Below the pieces are notes generated by a model. The model saw only the letters and a list, made by a program, of their open reading frames with translations, did no database searches and was not told the origin of the DNA. A stretch of 64,000 bases of DNA from Sphingomonas montanisoli (lineage in GTDB: Bacteria; Pseudomonadota; Alphaproteobacteria; Sphingomonadales; Sphingomonadaceae). The DNA lies in contig NZ_VTOU01000002.1 of the NCBI RefSeq assembly GCF_008274695.1, positions 206,001-270,000 on the forward strand. The letters are read 5' to 3'. Made by a program: the position numbers and the translations under genes. Below are positions 1 through 8,544 of the stretch, piece by piece (positions within the stretch are counted from its first letter, which is position 1; each line of letters starts with the position of its first letter).

Positions 1-795
1 CGGGTTCTGCGGATCGGTGAAGCGTTCGAGCCCACGCTCCTTCAGCGGATTGAAGGTGACGATCTCCACCCCGCGCTTGCGCGCCTTGCGCAAGTCGTGG
101 AGCATACGCGGCGCGTTCGATCCGACATTCTGCCCGAAGAAGAAGATCGCGTCGCAATCGTCGAAATCCTTCAGTTGGGTGGTGCCTACGGGTACGCCGA
201 TCGCTGCCTTGAGCCCGACCGAGGTCGATTCGTGGCACATGTTCGAACTGTCGGGCAGGTTCTGGTTGCCATACATCCTGGCCATCAGCCCATACATGTA
301 GGATGCTTCGAGGCTGGCACGCCCCGATGAATAGAAAACGACCGCATTCGGATCGAGCGGCCGAAGCGCCTCCCCGATCGCGTTGAATGCTTCTTCCCAA
401 CTACACGCCACATATTTGTCGGTGACTACGTCGTAGCGCAGCGGGTGAGTCAGCCGGCCATTCTGCTCCAGATCATAATCGCGCCAGCTGCGTAGTTCGT
501 CGAGCGTGTGCTCCTGGAAAAAGTCCGGAGTGGTGCGCAACGTGGTCAGTTCCCACGCGGTCGCTTTGGCGCCTTCCTCGCAAAACTCGGCGGGGTGATG
601 ATCAGCGGGTTTGGGCCATGCACAGCTGACGCACATGAAGCCGTCCGGCTTGTTCTGCCGCGCCAGTTCGATGAGGGCTTCCGGCGGGATCCGCTCGCGC
701 GGGAGTATCTCGGCGAGCGAGCGAACCGAACCCCAGCCGCCTGCCGGTCCTTCAAATGGTTTGATGTCCGGATGGTCGGCCGTGTGTTTGCTCAT
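1..795 (-). CDS. FdhF/YdeP-family molybdopterin oxidoreductase (N-terminal 265 residues, cut by window edge)
   Basis: The reverse strand is open from the ATG at 795 to the window edge without a stop, so this is the N-terminal part of a larger protein (family members are usually 750-780 residues). The start is supported by GGAGG four bases upstream. The translation has the family's N-terminal 'GFMCVSCAWPKP' Cys-x2-Cys segment, then 'AEFCEEGAKAT', 'YSSGRASLEASYMYGLMAR' and 'NMCHESTSVGLK', typical of the formate-dehydrogenase-alpha-like YdeP group, which binds bis-MGD molybdenum and usually a 4Fe-4S cluster. The substrate of this group is unclear; YdeP has been linked to acid tolerance. Cytoplasmic. 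No fdhD-like neighbour is visible. Family assignment is firm, reaction unknown. Confidence 0.85.
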   Translation of the reverse strand, partial: MSKHTADHPDIKPFEGPAGGWGSVRSLAEILPRERIPPEALIELARQNKPDGFMCVSCAWPKPADHHPAEFCEEGAKATAWELTTLRTTPDFFQEHTLDELRSWRDYDLEQNGRLTHPLRYDVVTDKYVACSWEEAFNAIGEALRPLDPNAVVFYSSGRASLEASYMYGLMARMYGNQNLPDSSNMCHESTSVGLKAAIGVPVGTTQLKDFDDCDAIFFFGQNVGSNAPRMLHDLRKARKRGVEIVTFNPLKERGLERFTDPQNP

Positions 796-1245
796 CTTGC
801 CTCCAAATCAGGATCTTACTCTGGCTTGCGACGCTTCGGGCGGAACGGCTCGACGATCGATTGGTTCAGCTAGCTCAAACGATTTGAAGCACGAAAAGTC
901 GATGAAGCAGCCCATTAGCAGCAGCGGCCAACGGCCGTGATGGTGCTGTAAAGCGAGCCTACGGGAATGGCGCTCCTCTATAAATCTCTTCTCTGTCGGC
1001 GCCAAACGGAGGGCGGATCGCGGAGGCAGCTGCACTCATTCTATCGATCGGGAAGCGCGAACCCCGGATCCCGTTTTGGCAGGAAAGGGCAGCGAAACAT
1101 GACTCGAATTGTCCGCCTTTCCCGAGTGATCCCTCCGCAGGCCTGCAACAGCGCCCCCAGTCCGCGAACCTGTCACATCGATTTCACTCACTCCAATTAA
1201 GCGCCCTGAGCCTAACCAGCAGGGGTCCGATGAGCAGCGTGGTGG
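796..1245. other. Intergenic stretch without a recognisable gene
   Basis: Between the oxidoreductase start and the transposase remnant, small open frames on both strands (up to about 77 codons) have no family resemblance and no convincing ribosome binding site. The part next to 795 must hold the promoter of the oxidoreductase, but no clear -35/-10 pair could be assigned. The right half may be eroded insertion-sequence DNA, given the transposase tail that follows. Confidence 0.4.
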
Positions 1246-1389
1246 ATTGTTCGGAATTGATCGACGGTTCGGTCAAGCATTTTCGCGCCATCGCTACTCG
1301 ATACGACAAGAACGCCGCCAATTATCTCCCTGCCGTCAAACTCGTCTGCGTTCGCATCTGGTGCAGCACGTTATGAGTCTGCGGCCTAG
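1246..1389 (+). pseudogene. IS5-family transposase C-terminal remnant
   Basis: From 1263 one frame reads 'KHFRAIATRYDKNAANYLPA' and then 'VKLVCVRIW', the very conserved C-terminal end of IS5-family DDE transposases ('RYDK.A.NFL.AV.L...R.W'). That frame stops at 1374-1376, while the next frame continues 'RYESAA' to a TAG at 1387-1389, the usual end of these proteins. An upstream piece, also in a different frame (about 1246), resembles the 'NRIERFF' stretch. So at least two frame breaks are present and the rest of the element is missing. It is a dead remnant. Its last codon overlaps the stop of the SLC13 gene read on the other strand. Confidence 0.6.
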
Positions 1390-3161
1390 CGTAGAGGCCA
1401 TGCCCACATGACAAGAGGTGTTCCGACGAGAATGACAATTAGCGATAACGGTGCGCCCAATCGCGCATAATCGCTGAACTTGTAGCCGCCAGGGCCGAGA
1501 ACCAGCGTGTTGCACTGGTGCCCGATCGGCGTGAGGAAATCGCAGCCCGCGCCGATAGCGGTGGCGATCAGGAAAGCCTCGGGACGATAGCCGAGGTCGT
1601 GTGCGAAGACCGCTGCGATGGGCGCCATAACAAGCACGGTGGCGGCATTGTTGAGGAACGGGGTCACTGCCATCGCGACGACGAGGATGAGCGCAACCGC
1701 CCCCCACGGTGGCAAAGTGGAAGCGAGTTGCGCGAGTTGGGTCGCGATAACGTCCGACGCACCCGTCGTGCGAAGTGAATCGCTCACCGGAATCAGCGCA
1801 CCGAGCATTACGAGGATCGGCCATTCGACGGCGTCATAGGCTTCGCGCAACGGCAAAGTGCCGGTTGCCATTACGATTCCCGCGGCCGCAAAGAAGGCCA
1901 CGGCGACTGGGACGAGCCCCGCCGCGGTTGCTGTCATCGCCGCGGCCAACACGATCAGCGGTAGCCAGCTGCGTCCCGACGCGCCGAGCCGCAGCGTTCG
2001 TTGTGCAAGCGGCAATACGCCCAGATCCCGGAGTCGATCGGTCAGCAGTTTGAGCGGCCCCTGCAGCACGATCACGTCGCCGGAGCTGAGCTTTATGTTA
2101 CCAAGTTGGTGGGTCAGTCGCTCGGCGGAGCGCGACAGGGCAATCAGATTGACGCCATAACGCTCCTGAAGCCGCATGCGCGCCGCTGTCTGGTCGATCA
2201 TGACCGAGGAAGCTCCGATCACGCCCTCGATTACGCCGATCTCGTCGCCCTTGCTGCCCTTCGGCTGTTCGCGATCGCCACCCACCAGCGCTAGGTTGTC
2301 GCGCGCGATCACCCGTTCCAGCGCATCGGGCGCGCCTGTCAGGATCAACGTGTCGTTCCGATGCAGGATGAGATCGGCCGACGGAATTGTGCGTATGTCG
2401 GCGCGCAGAACCCGAGTGACGCCAATCTCGCGCCTGTGCCGCTCTACGAACTCTCGGATCGACTCTCCCTCGGCAGGAGAACCTTCCATGATCTGCGCTT
2501 CGGTAACATAGCTCGAAATGTCCAGCGCTTCGCCCAGCGTCGCGGCGGCTCGCCTCTCGCGTGGCAGCAGGCGGTAGCCGAAGCGCAGAAAGATGAGTCC
2601 CACGATCAGCAGGCCAAGCCCGGTTGGCAGATAATCGAACATGCCGAACGGCTCACCCGTCATTTCCTGACGCACGCGGCTGACGATGATGTTGGGGGAG
2701 GTCCCGACCAGCGTCATCAACCCGCCCAGCAGCGATGCAAATGACATCGGCATCAGGAAGACCGAAGAACTCGTCTTGTTCGTCTTCGCCATCTGGAAGG
2801 CTGCCGGCATCAGCATCGCCAGTGCGCCGACATTCTTGACCAATGCAGAAGCGATACCGACCGAAGCCGTCAGTACCAGAAGTTGGGACCGCACCCGCGT
2901 CACATGGCCGCCGAGCAGCCTGAGCGCACCTTCGATCAGCCCGGAACGCTGCATCGCTGCAGAGATGACCAGCGCGGACCCGACAATTATCACGATGTCG
3001 TCCGAAAAGCCGGCAAAGGCATCCTTGGGGCTGACGATGCCCAATGCGATGGCTGCGAGCAACGCAATGATCGCAGTCACATCATATCGGAAGCGCCCCC
3101 AGAGGAAGAGGGCCATCATGCCGATGAGCGTTGCGACGGAAAGCCATTGCGGAGTGGTCAT
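1386..3161 (-). CDS. SLC13-family anion permease with two RCK_C (TrkA-C) domains
   Basis: A 591-residue integral membrane protein. The N-terminal half (about 1-190) and C-terminal third (about 400-590) are hydrophobic bundles of the divalent-anion:Na+ symporter / ArsB-NhaD type, with a family-like 'LMPMSFASLLGGLMTLVGTS' loop and a repeat-related 'TPIGHQCNTLV' late in the chain. Two soluble RCK_C domains sit in the central loop (about 220-290 and 320-395). This arrangement is known for bacterial sulfate or dicarboxylate permeases of the SLC13 group; the substrate cannot be told from sequence alone. The start is ATG at 3161, with only a weak ribosome binding site. It stands alone, with no transport partner. 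Its 3' end abuts the IS5 remnant but the protein end looks normal. Confidence 0.85.
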   Translation of the reverse strand: MTTPQWLSVATLIGMMALFLWGRFRYDVTAIIALLAAIALGIVSPKDAFAGFSDDIVIIVGSALVISAAMQRSGLIEGALRLLGGHVTRVRSQLLVLTASVGIASALVKNVGALAMLMPAAFQMAKTNKTSSSVFLMPMSFASLLGGLMTLVGTSPNIIVSRVRQEMTGEPFGMFDYLPTGLGLLIVGLIFLRFGYRLLPRERRAAATLGEALDISSYVTEAQIMEGSPAEGESIREFVERHRREIGVTRVLRADIRTIPSADLILHRNDTLILTGAPDALERVIARDNLALVGGDREQPKGSKGDEIGVIEGVIGASSVMIDQTAARMRLQERYGVNLIALSRSAERLTHQLGNIKLSSGDVIVLQGPLKLLTDRLRDLGVLPLAQRTLRLGASGRSWLPLIVLAAAMTATAAGLVPVAVAFFAAAGIVMATGTLPLREAYDAVEWPILVMLGALIPVSDSLRTTGASDVIATQLAQLASTLPPWGAVALILVVAMAVTPFLNNAATVLVMAPIAAVFAHDLGYRPEAFLIATAIGAGCDFLTPIGHQCNTLVLGPGGYKFSDYARLGAPLSLIVILVGTPLVMWAWPLR

Positions 3162-3745
3162 GCAAAGGTCTTAAGCAATGGCTGAGCCCCCCTGTGATCT
3201 CGTTCGCGCCCGCTCGAAACCGTCACGCTATCTGACAGAACGCGCCAGCTTCTTGTTGTTCCCGTCTGGCTTGCGACCAAACGGGCGCAATGCGAACCGG
3301 AGCTAGGGGCCAACGCGTCCATCATGCGTTCAGACCTCATCTGCCACTAGAATAAGCCATCTCGCAGTCTGCCATCGCCCCGACAGATTGAATCGCTCCG
3401 GGTTTGCCGGAGTCTCCGACGCCGGAGAAGGTGGAGCAAAACAATGAACAAGTATGCGCCGGAGCGGACCTTTCCCGGCGATGATCAGTTATATGGCGAT
3501 AATGCCGTTCCTTTCCTGTCGTCGCAAGGGGCCTCGCGCTATCGCGGGTTGAACGCCCGCAAGCAGAGCTTGTATACGATGATGACCGCTGCCTCGATCC
3601 CTGCGGCACGCTGCGATCGAGGGCTATATAAATAACCTGCCGGCGTCATGAAGCCAGCGTCGCAAACGTCCCGTATCGAGCCCATATCGAGATCCGGTGG
3701 CACTGATCGGTCTTGTTCTATAAGCTAGGTCTCTTGAGGGATTTC
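3162..3745. other. Intergenic region before crtZ
   Basis: About 580 bases separate the SLC13 permease from crtZ. The only candidate gene is a 63-codon frame at 3444-3635, listed separately. The rest shows short frames without ribosome binding sites. Promoters for the leftward permease and rightward crtZ-crtW must lie here, but none stands out. Confidence 0.4.
3444..3635 (+). CDS. Possible small protein, 63 residues, unknown
   Basis: An ATG with GGTGGAG eight to twelve bases upstream opens a 63-codon frame with moderately GC-rich third positions. The product is polar, without membrane segment, signal peptide or recognisable motif. It lies alone between the permease and crtZ. It may be a real small gene or a remnant; I do not recognise it. 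Confidence 0.25.
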   Translation: MNKYAPERTFPGDDQLYGDNAVPFLSSQGASRYRGLNARKQSLYTMMTAASIPAARCDRGLYK

Positions 3746-4219
3746 ATGACGTCCTCGATCCTCACCGGCTTCGCGATCGCGCTTGCTACCGTCTTCGTGA
3801 TGGAAGGTGTCGCCTATACGGTGCATCGCTATGTCATGCATGGAATCGGGTGGTCGCTCCACCGCTCGCATCATCGCCCGCGCTCCGGGCCTTTTGAGGC
3901 GAACGACGCCTTTGGACTCATGTTTGCCGCGCTCAGCCTCGCGCTCATCCTCCGCTCGACGTGGCGGGAATGGCCTTATTGGATCGGCATCGGCATGGCG
4001 CTCTACGGCCTGCTCTACGCACTTCTCCATGACGGCCTCGTCCATCGCCGCTTCCCTTTCGTCCACGCGCCACGCCGCGGTTATCTTCTGCGCCTGATCA
4101 AGGCCCACCACATCCACCACGCGGTGAGAACTCGTGAGGGCGCCGTCTCCTTCGGGTTCCTCTATGCCCCGCCGGTCGAAGCGCTCGCGAAGCGCGTCCG
4201 GCAACGTCTGCGGGATTGA
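3746..4219 (+). CDS. crtZ: Beta-carotene 3-hydroxylase CrtZ
   Basis: A 157-residue membrane protein of the non-heme di-iron CrtZ family, which hydroxylates C3 of the beta-ionone rings (beta-carotene to zeaxanthin, canthaxanthin to astaxanthin). The expected histidine boxes are in order: 'HRYVMH', 'HRSHH', 'HDGLVHRRF' and 'HHIHH', with hydrophobic segments between. The ATG at 3746 has GAGGG six bases upstream and gives the normal family length; an upstream TTG (3713) would add 11 residues without better support. crtW follows after one base, so the two are surely co-transcribed. The downstream crtB-crtI-crtY unit is convergent. Confidence 0.93.
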   Translation: MTSSILTGFAIALATVFVMEGVAYTVHRYVMHGIGWSLHRSHHRPRSGPFEANDAFGLMFAALSLALILRSTWREWPYWIGIGMALYGLLYALLHDGLVHRRFPFVHAPRRGYLLRLIKAHHIHHAVRTREGAVSFGFLYAPPVEALAKRVRQRLRD

Positions 4220-4220
4220 A

Positions 4221-4937
4221 ATGCGCGGGCGCCAGACGATCATCGGCCTCCTCCTCGCCTCCGCGATCTTCGCGGGCTGGCTGGCGTTGACGCTCTACGG
4301 CTTCTTCGGGGTCGATCTTGCCACGCACAGCACGTTCGTCGGGTTTGCCCTTGTCATAGTTCTGTGTTGGCTCGACGTCGGTCTATTTATCGTGGCGCAC
4401 GACGCCATGCATGGCTCGCTGGCGCCGGGTCGTCCCCACCTCAACGGTCTGATCGGGACGACCGCGCTGCTCGCTTATGCCGGCTTCTCGTTCGACCGCC
4501 TTGCGCCGAAGCACATGCAGCACCACCGGGCACCAGGCACCGTCGAGGATCCCGACTTTCACGCGCCCGCCCCGACCAATGTCTTCCGCTGGTATGCCGC
4601 GTTCTTTCGAGAATATTTTGGCATTCGCGAGGTGATCGTTCTTACTGTGGCGGTGGCAGTCCTCACCTTCGCCCTGCGCGTCCCCTACGTTAATCTGCTG
4701 TTATTCTGGGCGCTCCCAGCGATCCTGTCGTCGCTCCAGCTTTTCTGGTTCGGCACCTTCCTGCCGCATGCACATCGTGGCGTCCCGTTCGCCGATGAAC
4801 ATCGCGCACACAGTTCAGACTATCCTTGGTTGGTGTCGCTCCTGACCTGCTACCATTTCGGTTATCATCACGAACATCACCGCCATCCGCACTTGCCTTG
4901 GTGGCGATTGCCGGCGGCGCGTAGCAAAATCCCTTAG
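4221..4937 (+). CDS. crtW: Beta-carotene 4-ketolase CrtW
   Basis: A 238-residue membrane di-iron oxygenase that converts C4 methylene of the beta-ionone ring to a keto group, giving echinenone/canthaxanthin or, on hydroxylated rings, astaxanthin. Histidine boxes: 'HDAMHGS', 'HMQHHRAPG', 'HAHRG' and 'HHEHHRHPHLPWW', in the right order for bacterial CrtW. The ATG at 4221 begins one base after the crtZ stop and gives the usual length; longer starts would run into crtZ. Its last codons overlap those of convergent crtB by four bases. With crtZ it makes the strain a likely astaxanthin producer. Confidence 0.94.
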   Translation: MRGRQTIIGLLLASAIFAGWLALTLYGFFGVDLATHSTFVGFALVIVLCWLDVGLFIVAHDAMHGSLAPGRPHLNGLIGTTALLAYAGFSFDRLAPKHMQHHRAPGTVEDPDFHAPAPTNVFRWYAAFFREYFGIREVIVLTVAVAVLTFALRVPYVNLLLFWALPAILSSLQLFWFGTFLPHAHRGVPFADEHRAHSSDYPWLVSLLTCYHFGYHHEHHRHPHLPWWRLPAARSKIP

Positions 4938-5869
4938 CGCGGACGCGACCACAGCCCGTCGCGCACCATGTCTCGGGGGCTTGGCAGACTGCTCGCGATC
5001 AGCGCCTGCATAGCGAGCATAGCCTTTTTGCTGCCGGAGATCCGGACACGCTCGTCCCACGCGCGATGCCCGCGTCGAACGACCTCGCGCCCGATTCCGC
5101 CATAGATGCCGGCGGCCGACAAGATCGCCCAGCGGCAGCGGAAGGGCAGCCGCGCGGCGCCGACTCTCGCCGAAGCTTCATGACGATCGGCTATGGCGAC
5201 GAGGCGCGCCGCAAATGTCGCTCGCTGGGGGGCGGTCGAAGGAATTCTCAGTTCGGCTTCGTTCAAGCCTGCTTCGGCGAGCCAGTCCTCCGGGATATAA
5301 CAGCGGCCATTGTCTGCATCCTCGACGATGTCGCGGGCGATGTTCGATAGCTGAAAAGCAATGCCAAGATCGCAGGCACGATCGAGTGTGTCGTCGTCGT
5401 GCGGGCTGACCCCCATGACCACCGCCATCATGCACCCGACGACGCCAGCTACCTGATAACAGTAGCGGAACAGATCGTCGGCATTCTGCGGGCGCCACCC
5501 CCGCGCGTCGGCTTCGAAGCCGGCGAGATGGTCGGATACGAACCGGCGCGGCATCGCGGTTTCGTCGACGACAAGGGCAAGGCCCTGGAACGCCGGATCA
5601 TCGACCGGCCGGCCGTCGAGTGCGTCCATAGTTTGGCGAAATGCTGTCTCGAAGCGGTCGAGCGGATCGGCGGGCACGGCCATATTATGGCCGAGAACTT
5701 GACCGTCGACGACATCGTCGCAGGTCCTGCACCAGGCATAGAGCAGCCAGGCGCGCTCACGCGTCACGCGATCGAACAGTCGGCTCGCCATCGCGAAAGA
5801 CTGCGATCCTCGCACAATGGTCGCCTCGGCCTGGGCGACAAGCGCCGAGCGATCAGCGGCCAAGATCAT
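4934..5869 (-). CDS. crtB: Phytoene synthase CrtB
   Basis: A 311-residue squalene/phytoene synthase that condenses two GGPP into 15-cis-phytoene at the membrane surface. Two aspartate-rich motifs are visible: 'RTCDDVVDG' (about 48-56) and 'SNIARDIVEDADNGRCYIPE' (about 175-195), as is the family segment 'YCYQVAGVVGCMM'. The start overlaps the end of crtI by 17 bases, indicating translational coupling in a crtY-crtI-crtB operon read leftwards. The 3' end overlaps crtW tail to tail by four bases, with no room for a separate terminator between the convergent units. Confidence 0.95.
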   Translation of the reverse strand: MILAADRSALVAQAEATIVRGSQSFAMASRLFDRVTRERAWLLYAWCRTCDDVVDGQVLGHNMAVPADPLDRFETAFRQTMDALDGRPVDDPAFQGLALVVDETAMPRRFVSDHLAGFEADARGWRPQNADDLFRYCYQVAGVVGCMMAVVMGVSPHDDDTLDRACDLGIAFQLSNIARDIVEDADNGRCYIPEDWLAEAGLNEAELRIPSTAPQRATFAARLVAIADRHEASARVGAARLPFRCRWAILSAAGIYGGIGREVVRRGHRAWDERVRISGSKKAMLAMQALIASSLPSPRDMVRDGLWSRPR

Positions 5870-7331
5870 CGATCATCAGCCCGGCGGTCGCGTGCGCGCT
5901 GCCGACGACGCCGGGAATGCCGGCACCCGGATGGGTTCCGGCACCGACGAAGTAGAAATTGGACAGGACATCGTCGCGATTGTGCACGCGGAACCATGCG
6001 CTCTGGGTCAGCAACGGCTCAAGGCTGAAGGCCGATCCCAGATGCGCGCCGAGATCGGTCGCGAAATCGATCGGGCTGTAGTGAAAGCGAGTGACCAACC
6101 TGTCGCGCAGATTCGGGATGAGCCGCGCCTCGATGATGTCAAGGATGCGCGCTTCATAGCGGGGCCCCTCTTCGGTCCAGTCGGGACTGTGTCGGCCCAA
6201 GTGGGGCACCGGCGCCAACGCGTAGAAGGTCGAAAAGCCTTCGGGGGCCATCGATCCGTCGGTGACGCTGGGATGGTGCACATAGAGTGCAGGGTCGGGC
6301 GCAAGCGCGTCGGTGCCGTAGATATCGTCGAGCAAGCCCTTGTAGCGCGGGCCGAACAGGATGTTATGGTGCGGGATCTCGGGGAAGGTACCCCGAACCC
6401 CGAAATGGACGACGAACAAGGACGGCGAGAAGCGTTTACGCCTCAGACGGCGTGCAGCCTCAGGGCCACGTTTATGGCCACGTATCCATTCGTAGCTGCG
6501 CACGACGTCACCGTTGGAGGCGATCGCGTCGAACGTATCGCACCATCCGCTCGCGGTGGTCACGGTCGTCACCCGGTCGCCTGCGGTTTCGATCTCAGTC
6601 ACCGGATCGCCAAGGCGGATTCGGCCGCCGATCCGCGCAAACTGCCGCGCCATGCCCGCGACGAGCGCATTTGTTCCCCCCTTTGCGAACCAGACCCCGC
6701 CGTCGCGCTCGAGCTTGTGGATGAGCGCATAGATCGAACTTGTCGTCATCGGATTGCCGCCGACGAGCAGCGTGTGAAACGACAGCGCCTGGCGCAACTT
6801 TTCCGAGCGCACGAAGCCCGACACGATCGAATAGACCGAGCGCCACGCTTGGTAACGTGCCAGTGCCGGTACGGCGCGCAGCATCGCGCGGAAATCGAGA
6901 AAGGGCACCGCGCCCAGCTTCTCATAACCTTCAACGTAGACGCCCGCCGAATAAGCGAGGAAACGGCGATAGCCCTCGACGTCGTGGGGATCGAGCCGTG
7001 CGATCTGCTCGGTCAGTAGCGCATCGTCATTGGTATAGTCGAAGCTGTCACCATCGGGCCAGGACAGACGGTAGAATGGCGAGACCGGCACCAGTTCGAC
7101 ATCGGCCGCGATGTCATGCCCGCTTAGGGCCCAGAGCGCCGACAGGCAGGCTGGATCGGTGATGACGGTGGGGCCCGCATCGAAGGTGAAGCCATCGCGG
7201 CGCCACACATAGGCGCGTCCCCCAACCTTGTCGCGCGCTTCAACGATCGTGGTTTCGATCCCCGCCGCCTGCAGCCGAATCGCGAGTGCGAGCCCGCCGA
7301 ATCCGGCTCCGATAACCGCTGCTCGCTTCAT
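5853..7331 (-). CDS. crtI: Phytoene desaturase CrtI
   Basis: A 492-residue FAD-dependent carotenoid desaturase that takes phytoene to lycopene in four steps. The N-terminal dinucleotide-binding motif 'GAGFGGLALAIRL' starts about residue 7, followed by 'VGGRAYVWRRDGFTFDAGPT'. Near the C-terminus is the bacterial phytoene dehydrogenase signature 'VGAGTHPGAGIPGVVGSA'. The ATG at 7331 shares ATGA with the crtY stop; an in-frame ATG at 7379 would add 16 residues before the Rossmann strand and is unlikely. Length is normal for bacterial CrtI. Confidence 0.95.
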   Translation of the reverse strand: MKRAAVIGAGFGGLALAIRLQAAGIETTIVEARDKVGGRAYVWRRDGFTFDAGPTVITDPACLSALWALSGHDIAADVELVPVSPFYRLSWPDGDSFDYTNDDALLTEQIARLDPHDVEGYRRFLAYSAGVYVEGYEKLGAVPFLDFRAMLRAVPALARYQAWRSVYSIVSGFVRSEKLRQALSFHTLLVGGNPMTTSSIYALIHKLERDGGVWFAKGGTNALVAGMARQFARIGGRIRLGDPVTEIETAGDRVTTVTTASGWCDTFDAIASNGDVVRSYEWIRGHKRGPEAARRLRRKRFSPSLFVVHFGVRGTFPEIPHHNILFGPRYKGLLDDIYGTDALAPDPALYVHHPSVTDGSMAPEGFSTFYALAPVPHLGRHSPDWTEEGPRYEARILDIIEARLIPNLRDRLVTRFHYSPIDFATDLGAHLGSAFSLEPLLTQSAWFRVHNRDDVLSNFYFVGAGTHPGAGIPGVVGSAHATAGLMIDDLGR

Positions 7332-8488
7332 ACCGCCCGCCCTTTTTTCATGTCTGTCATCGCCGCCGCCGCGCGCCATAGGGCTACCGGCGGACGCCCG
7401 CTCAGGATGCGGGCCTTGTCGAGCAGGGTGGAGCGGCCAGCGTAAAAGCGTCCGATCAGCGCCTCATCCAGCCGATAGAAATGCTCGAGCACGCGATAAC
7501 GTCGATCAGGTTCGGCGGCGCGAAACAGCATGCGGTTGAGCAGACGGTAAAAGGCTCGATCGCGCCACAGCCGCTCGGCTTCTCTCCGGAAAAGGCGGCA
7601 CAAGCCCGCACTTGTCATGTCGGTCTGCTCGGCGAGAAGGAGTGCATTGCGCACGGCATCAGGCAGCGAATAGCCCGTGGTGGGGTGGAAGAAGCCGCCG
7701 CGCAGCCCCAGTCGGGCGACGTCGGCGCCTTCCCATAGGGTCGCGACATCGCCGCCCATCGCAACCGGCAAAACCCCGCGTTCCTCGGCGAGCGTCTTGT
7801 GCGCAGGCCAGCCCTGGTCCGCGACATACGCCGCAATCCGCGCGCCGATCGCATGGTCGTCGAGCGCGGGACCGTCGGCATAATAAGTATCCTCGACAAG
7901 CATCTCGGTGGCCGAGAATGGCAAGCAATAGACGAAGCGATAGCCGTCGCGCTGGTCAACGGTCGCGTCCATGATGATCGGAAGCGTGACGCCGTGCGGG
8001 CGGGCGAAACAATAGGTCCGCCCGACGAACTTCTGCCAACCCAGATCGAGACCGGCCATGTCGCCGGCTCCGCGCGCGTCGATAACGCATGACGCCTCCA
8101 GGATTGTCCCGTCCGCAAGGTTAACTCCAGTCGGCCCGACGCGGGTCACGGGCACGCCCAGTCGCAGGGACGCGGGCGGCAGGGTTTCCCGGATCACCGC
8201 GTCGAGCCGTTCGGAACGCAAGCTGTTATAGCTCCCGGCGAGTGACCTCTGCCGCGCTGGGAAAGCCACGCGATTGCCCGGCCACGATGCGACGACGAGA
8301 TCGTCGACGAATGCGCGCTCGGCGGGCGTAAGATCACTGTCGAAGAAGGACCAGACATGGTCGCCCCCGAAACGATCGCTGCCTTCGATCAGCATGAGAT
8401 CAAGGTCGGGACGATGTCGGTACAGGGCCAGAGCGACGAGGCAGCCCGCGAGTCCGCCGCCCGCAATGATCACAGAGGGTTCGGCCAT
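7328..8488 (-). CDS. crtY: Lycopene beta-cyclase CrtY
   Basis: A 386-residue FAD/NAD(P)H-dependent cyclase that forms the two beta-ionone rings of beta-carotene from lycopene. Motifs: N-terminal 'AGGGLAGCLVALAL' dinucleotide site, 'GGDHVWSFF', 'VIDARG' in the middle and 'FHPTTGYSLPDAV' (about 270), all hallmarks of bacterial CrtY. It is first in the crtY-crtI-crtB operon, coupled to crtI by an ATGA overlap. The 56-base gap to the divergent hydroxylase gene must hold the promoters of both units. Confidence 0.95.
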   Translation of the reverse strand: MAEPSVIIAGGGLAGCLVALALYRHRPDLDLMLIEGSDRFGGDHVWSFFDSDLTPAERAFVDDLVVASWPGNRVAFPARQRSLAGSYNSLRSERLDAVIRETLPPASLRLGVPVTRVGPTGVNLADGTILEASCVIDARGAGDMAGLDLGWQKFVGRTYCFARPHGVTLPIIMDATVDQRDGYRFVYCLPFSATEMLVEDTYYADGPALDDHAIGARIAAYVADQGWPAHKTLAEERGVLPVAMGGDVATLWEGADVARLGLRGGFFHPTTGYSLPDAVRNALLLAEQTDMTSAGLCRLFRREAERLWRDRAFYRLLNRMLFRAAEPDRRYRVLEHFYRLDEALIGRFYAGRSTLLDKARILSGRPPVALWRAAAAMTDMKKGRAV

Positions 8489-8544
8489 GCGGCACTATGG
8501 CAGGAGCGTCGCGCCGCGCCAAATGATGGTGTAGGTCGGGCGTC

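Noticed and set aside
967..1200. A 77-codon frame in the left intergenic region
   Set aside because: No ribosome binding site, no recognisable sequence, next to a decayed transposase.
1246..1389. An intact insertion sequence
   Set aside because: Only the transposase C-terminus remains, in more than one frame; no terminal repeats or target duplication could be found.
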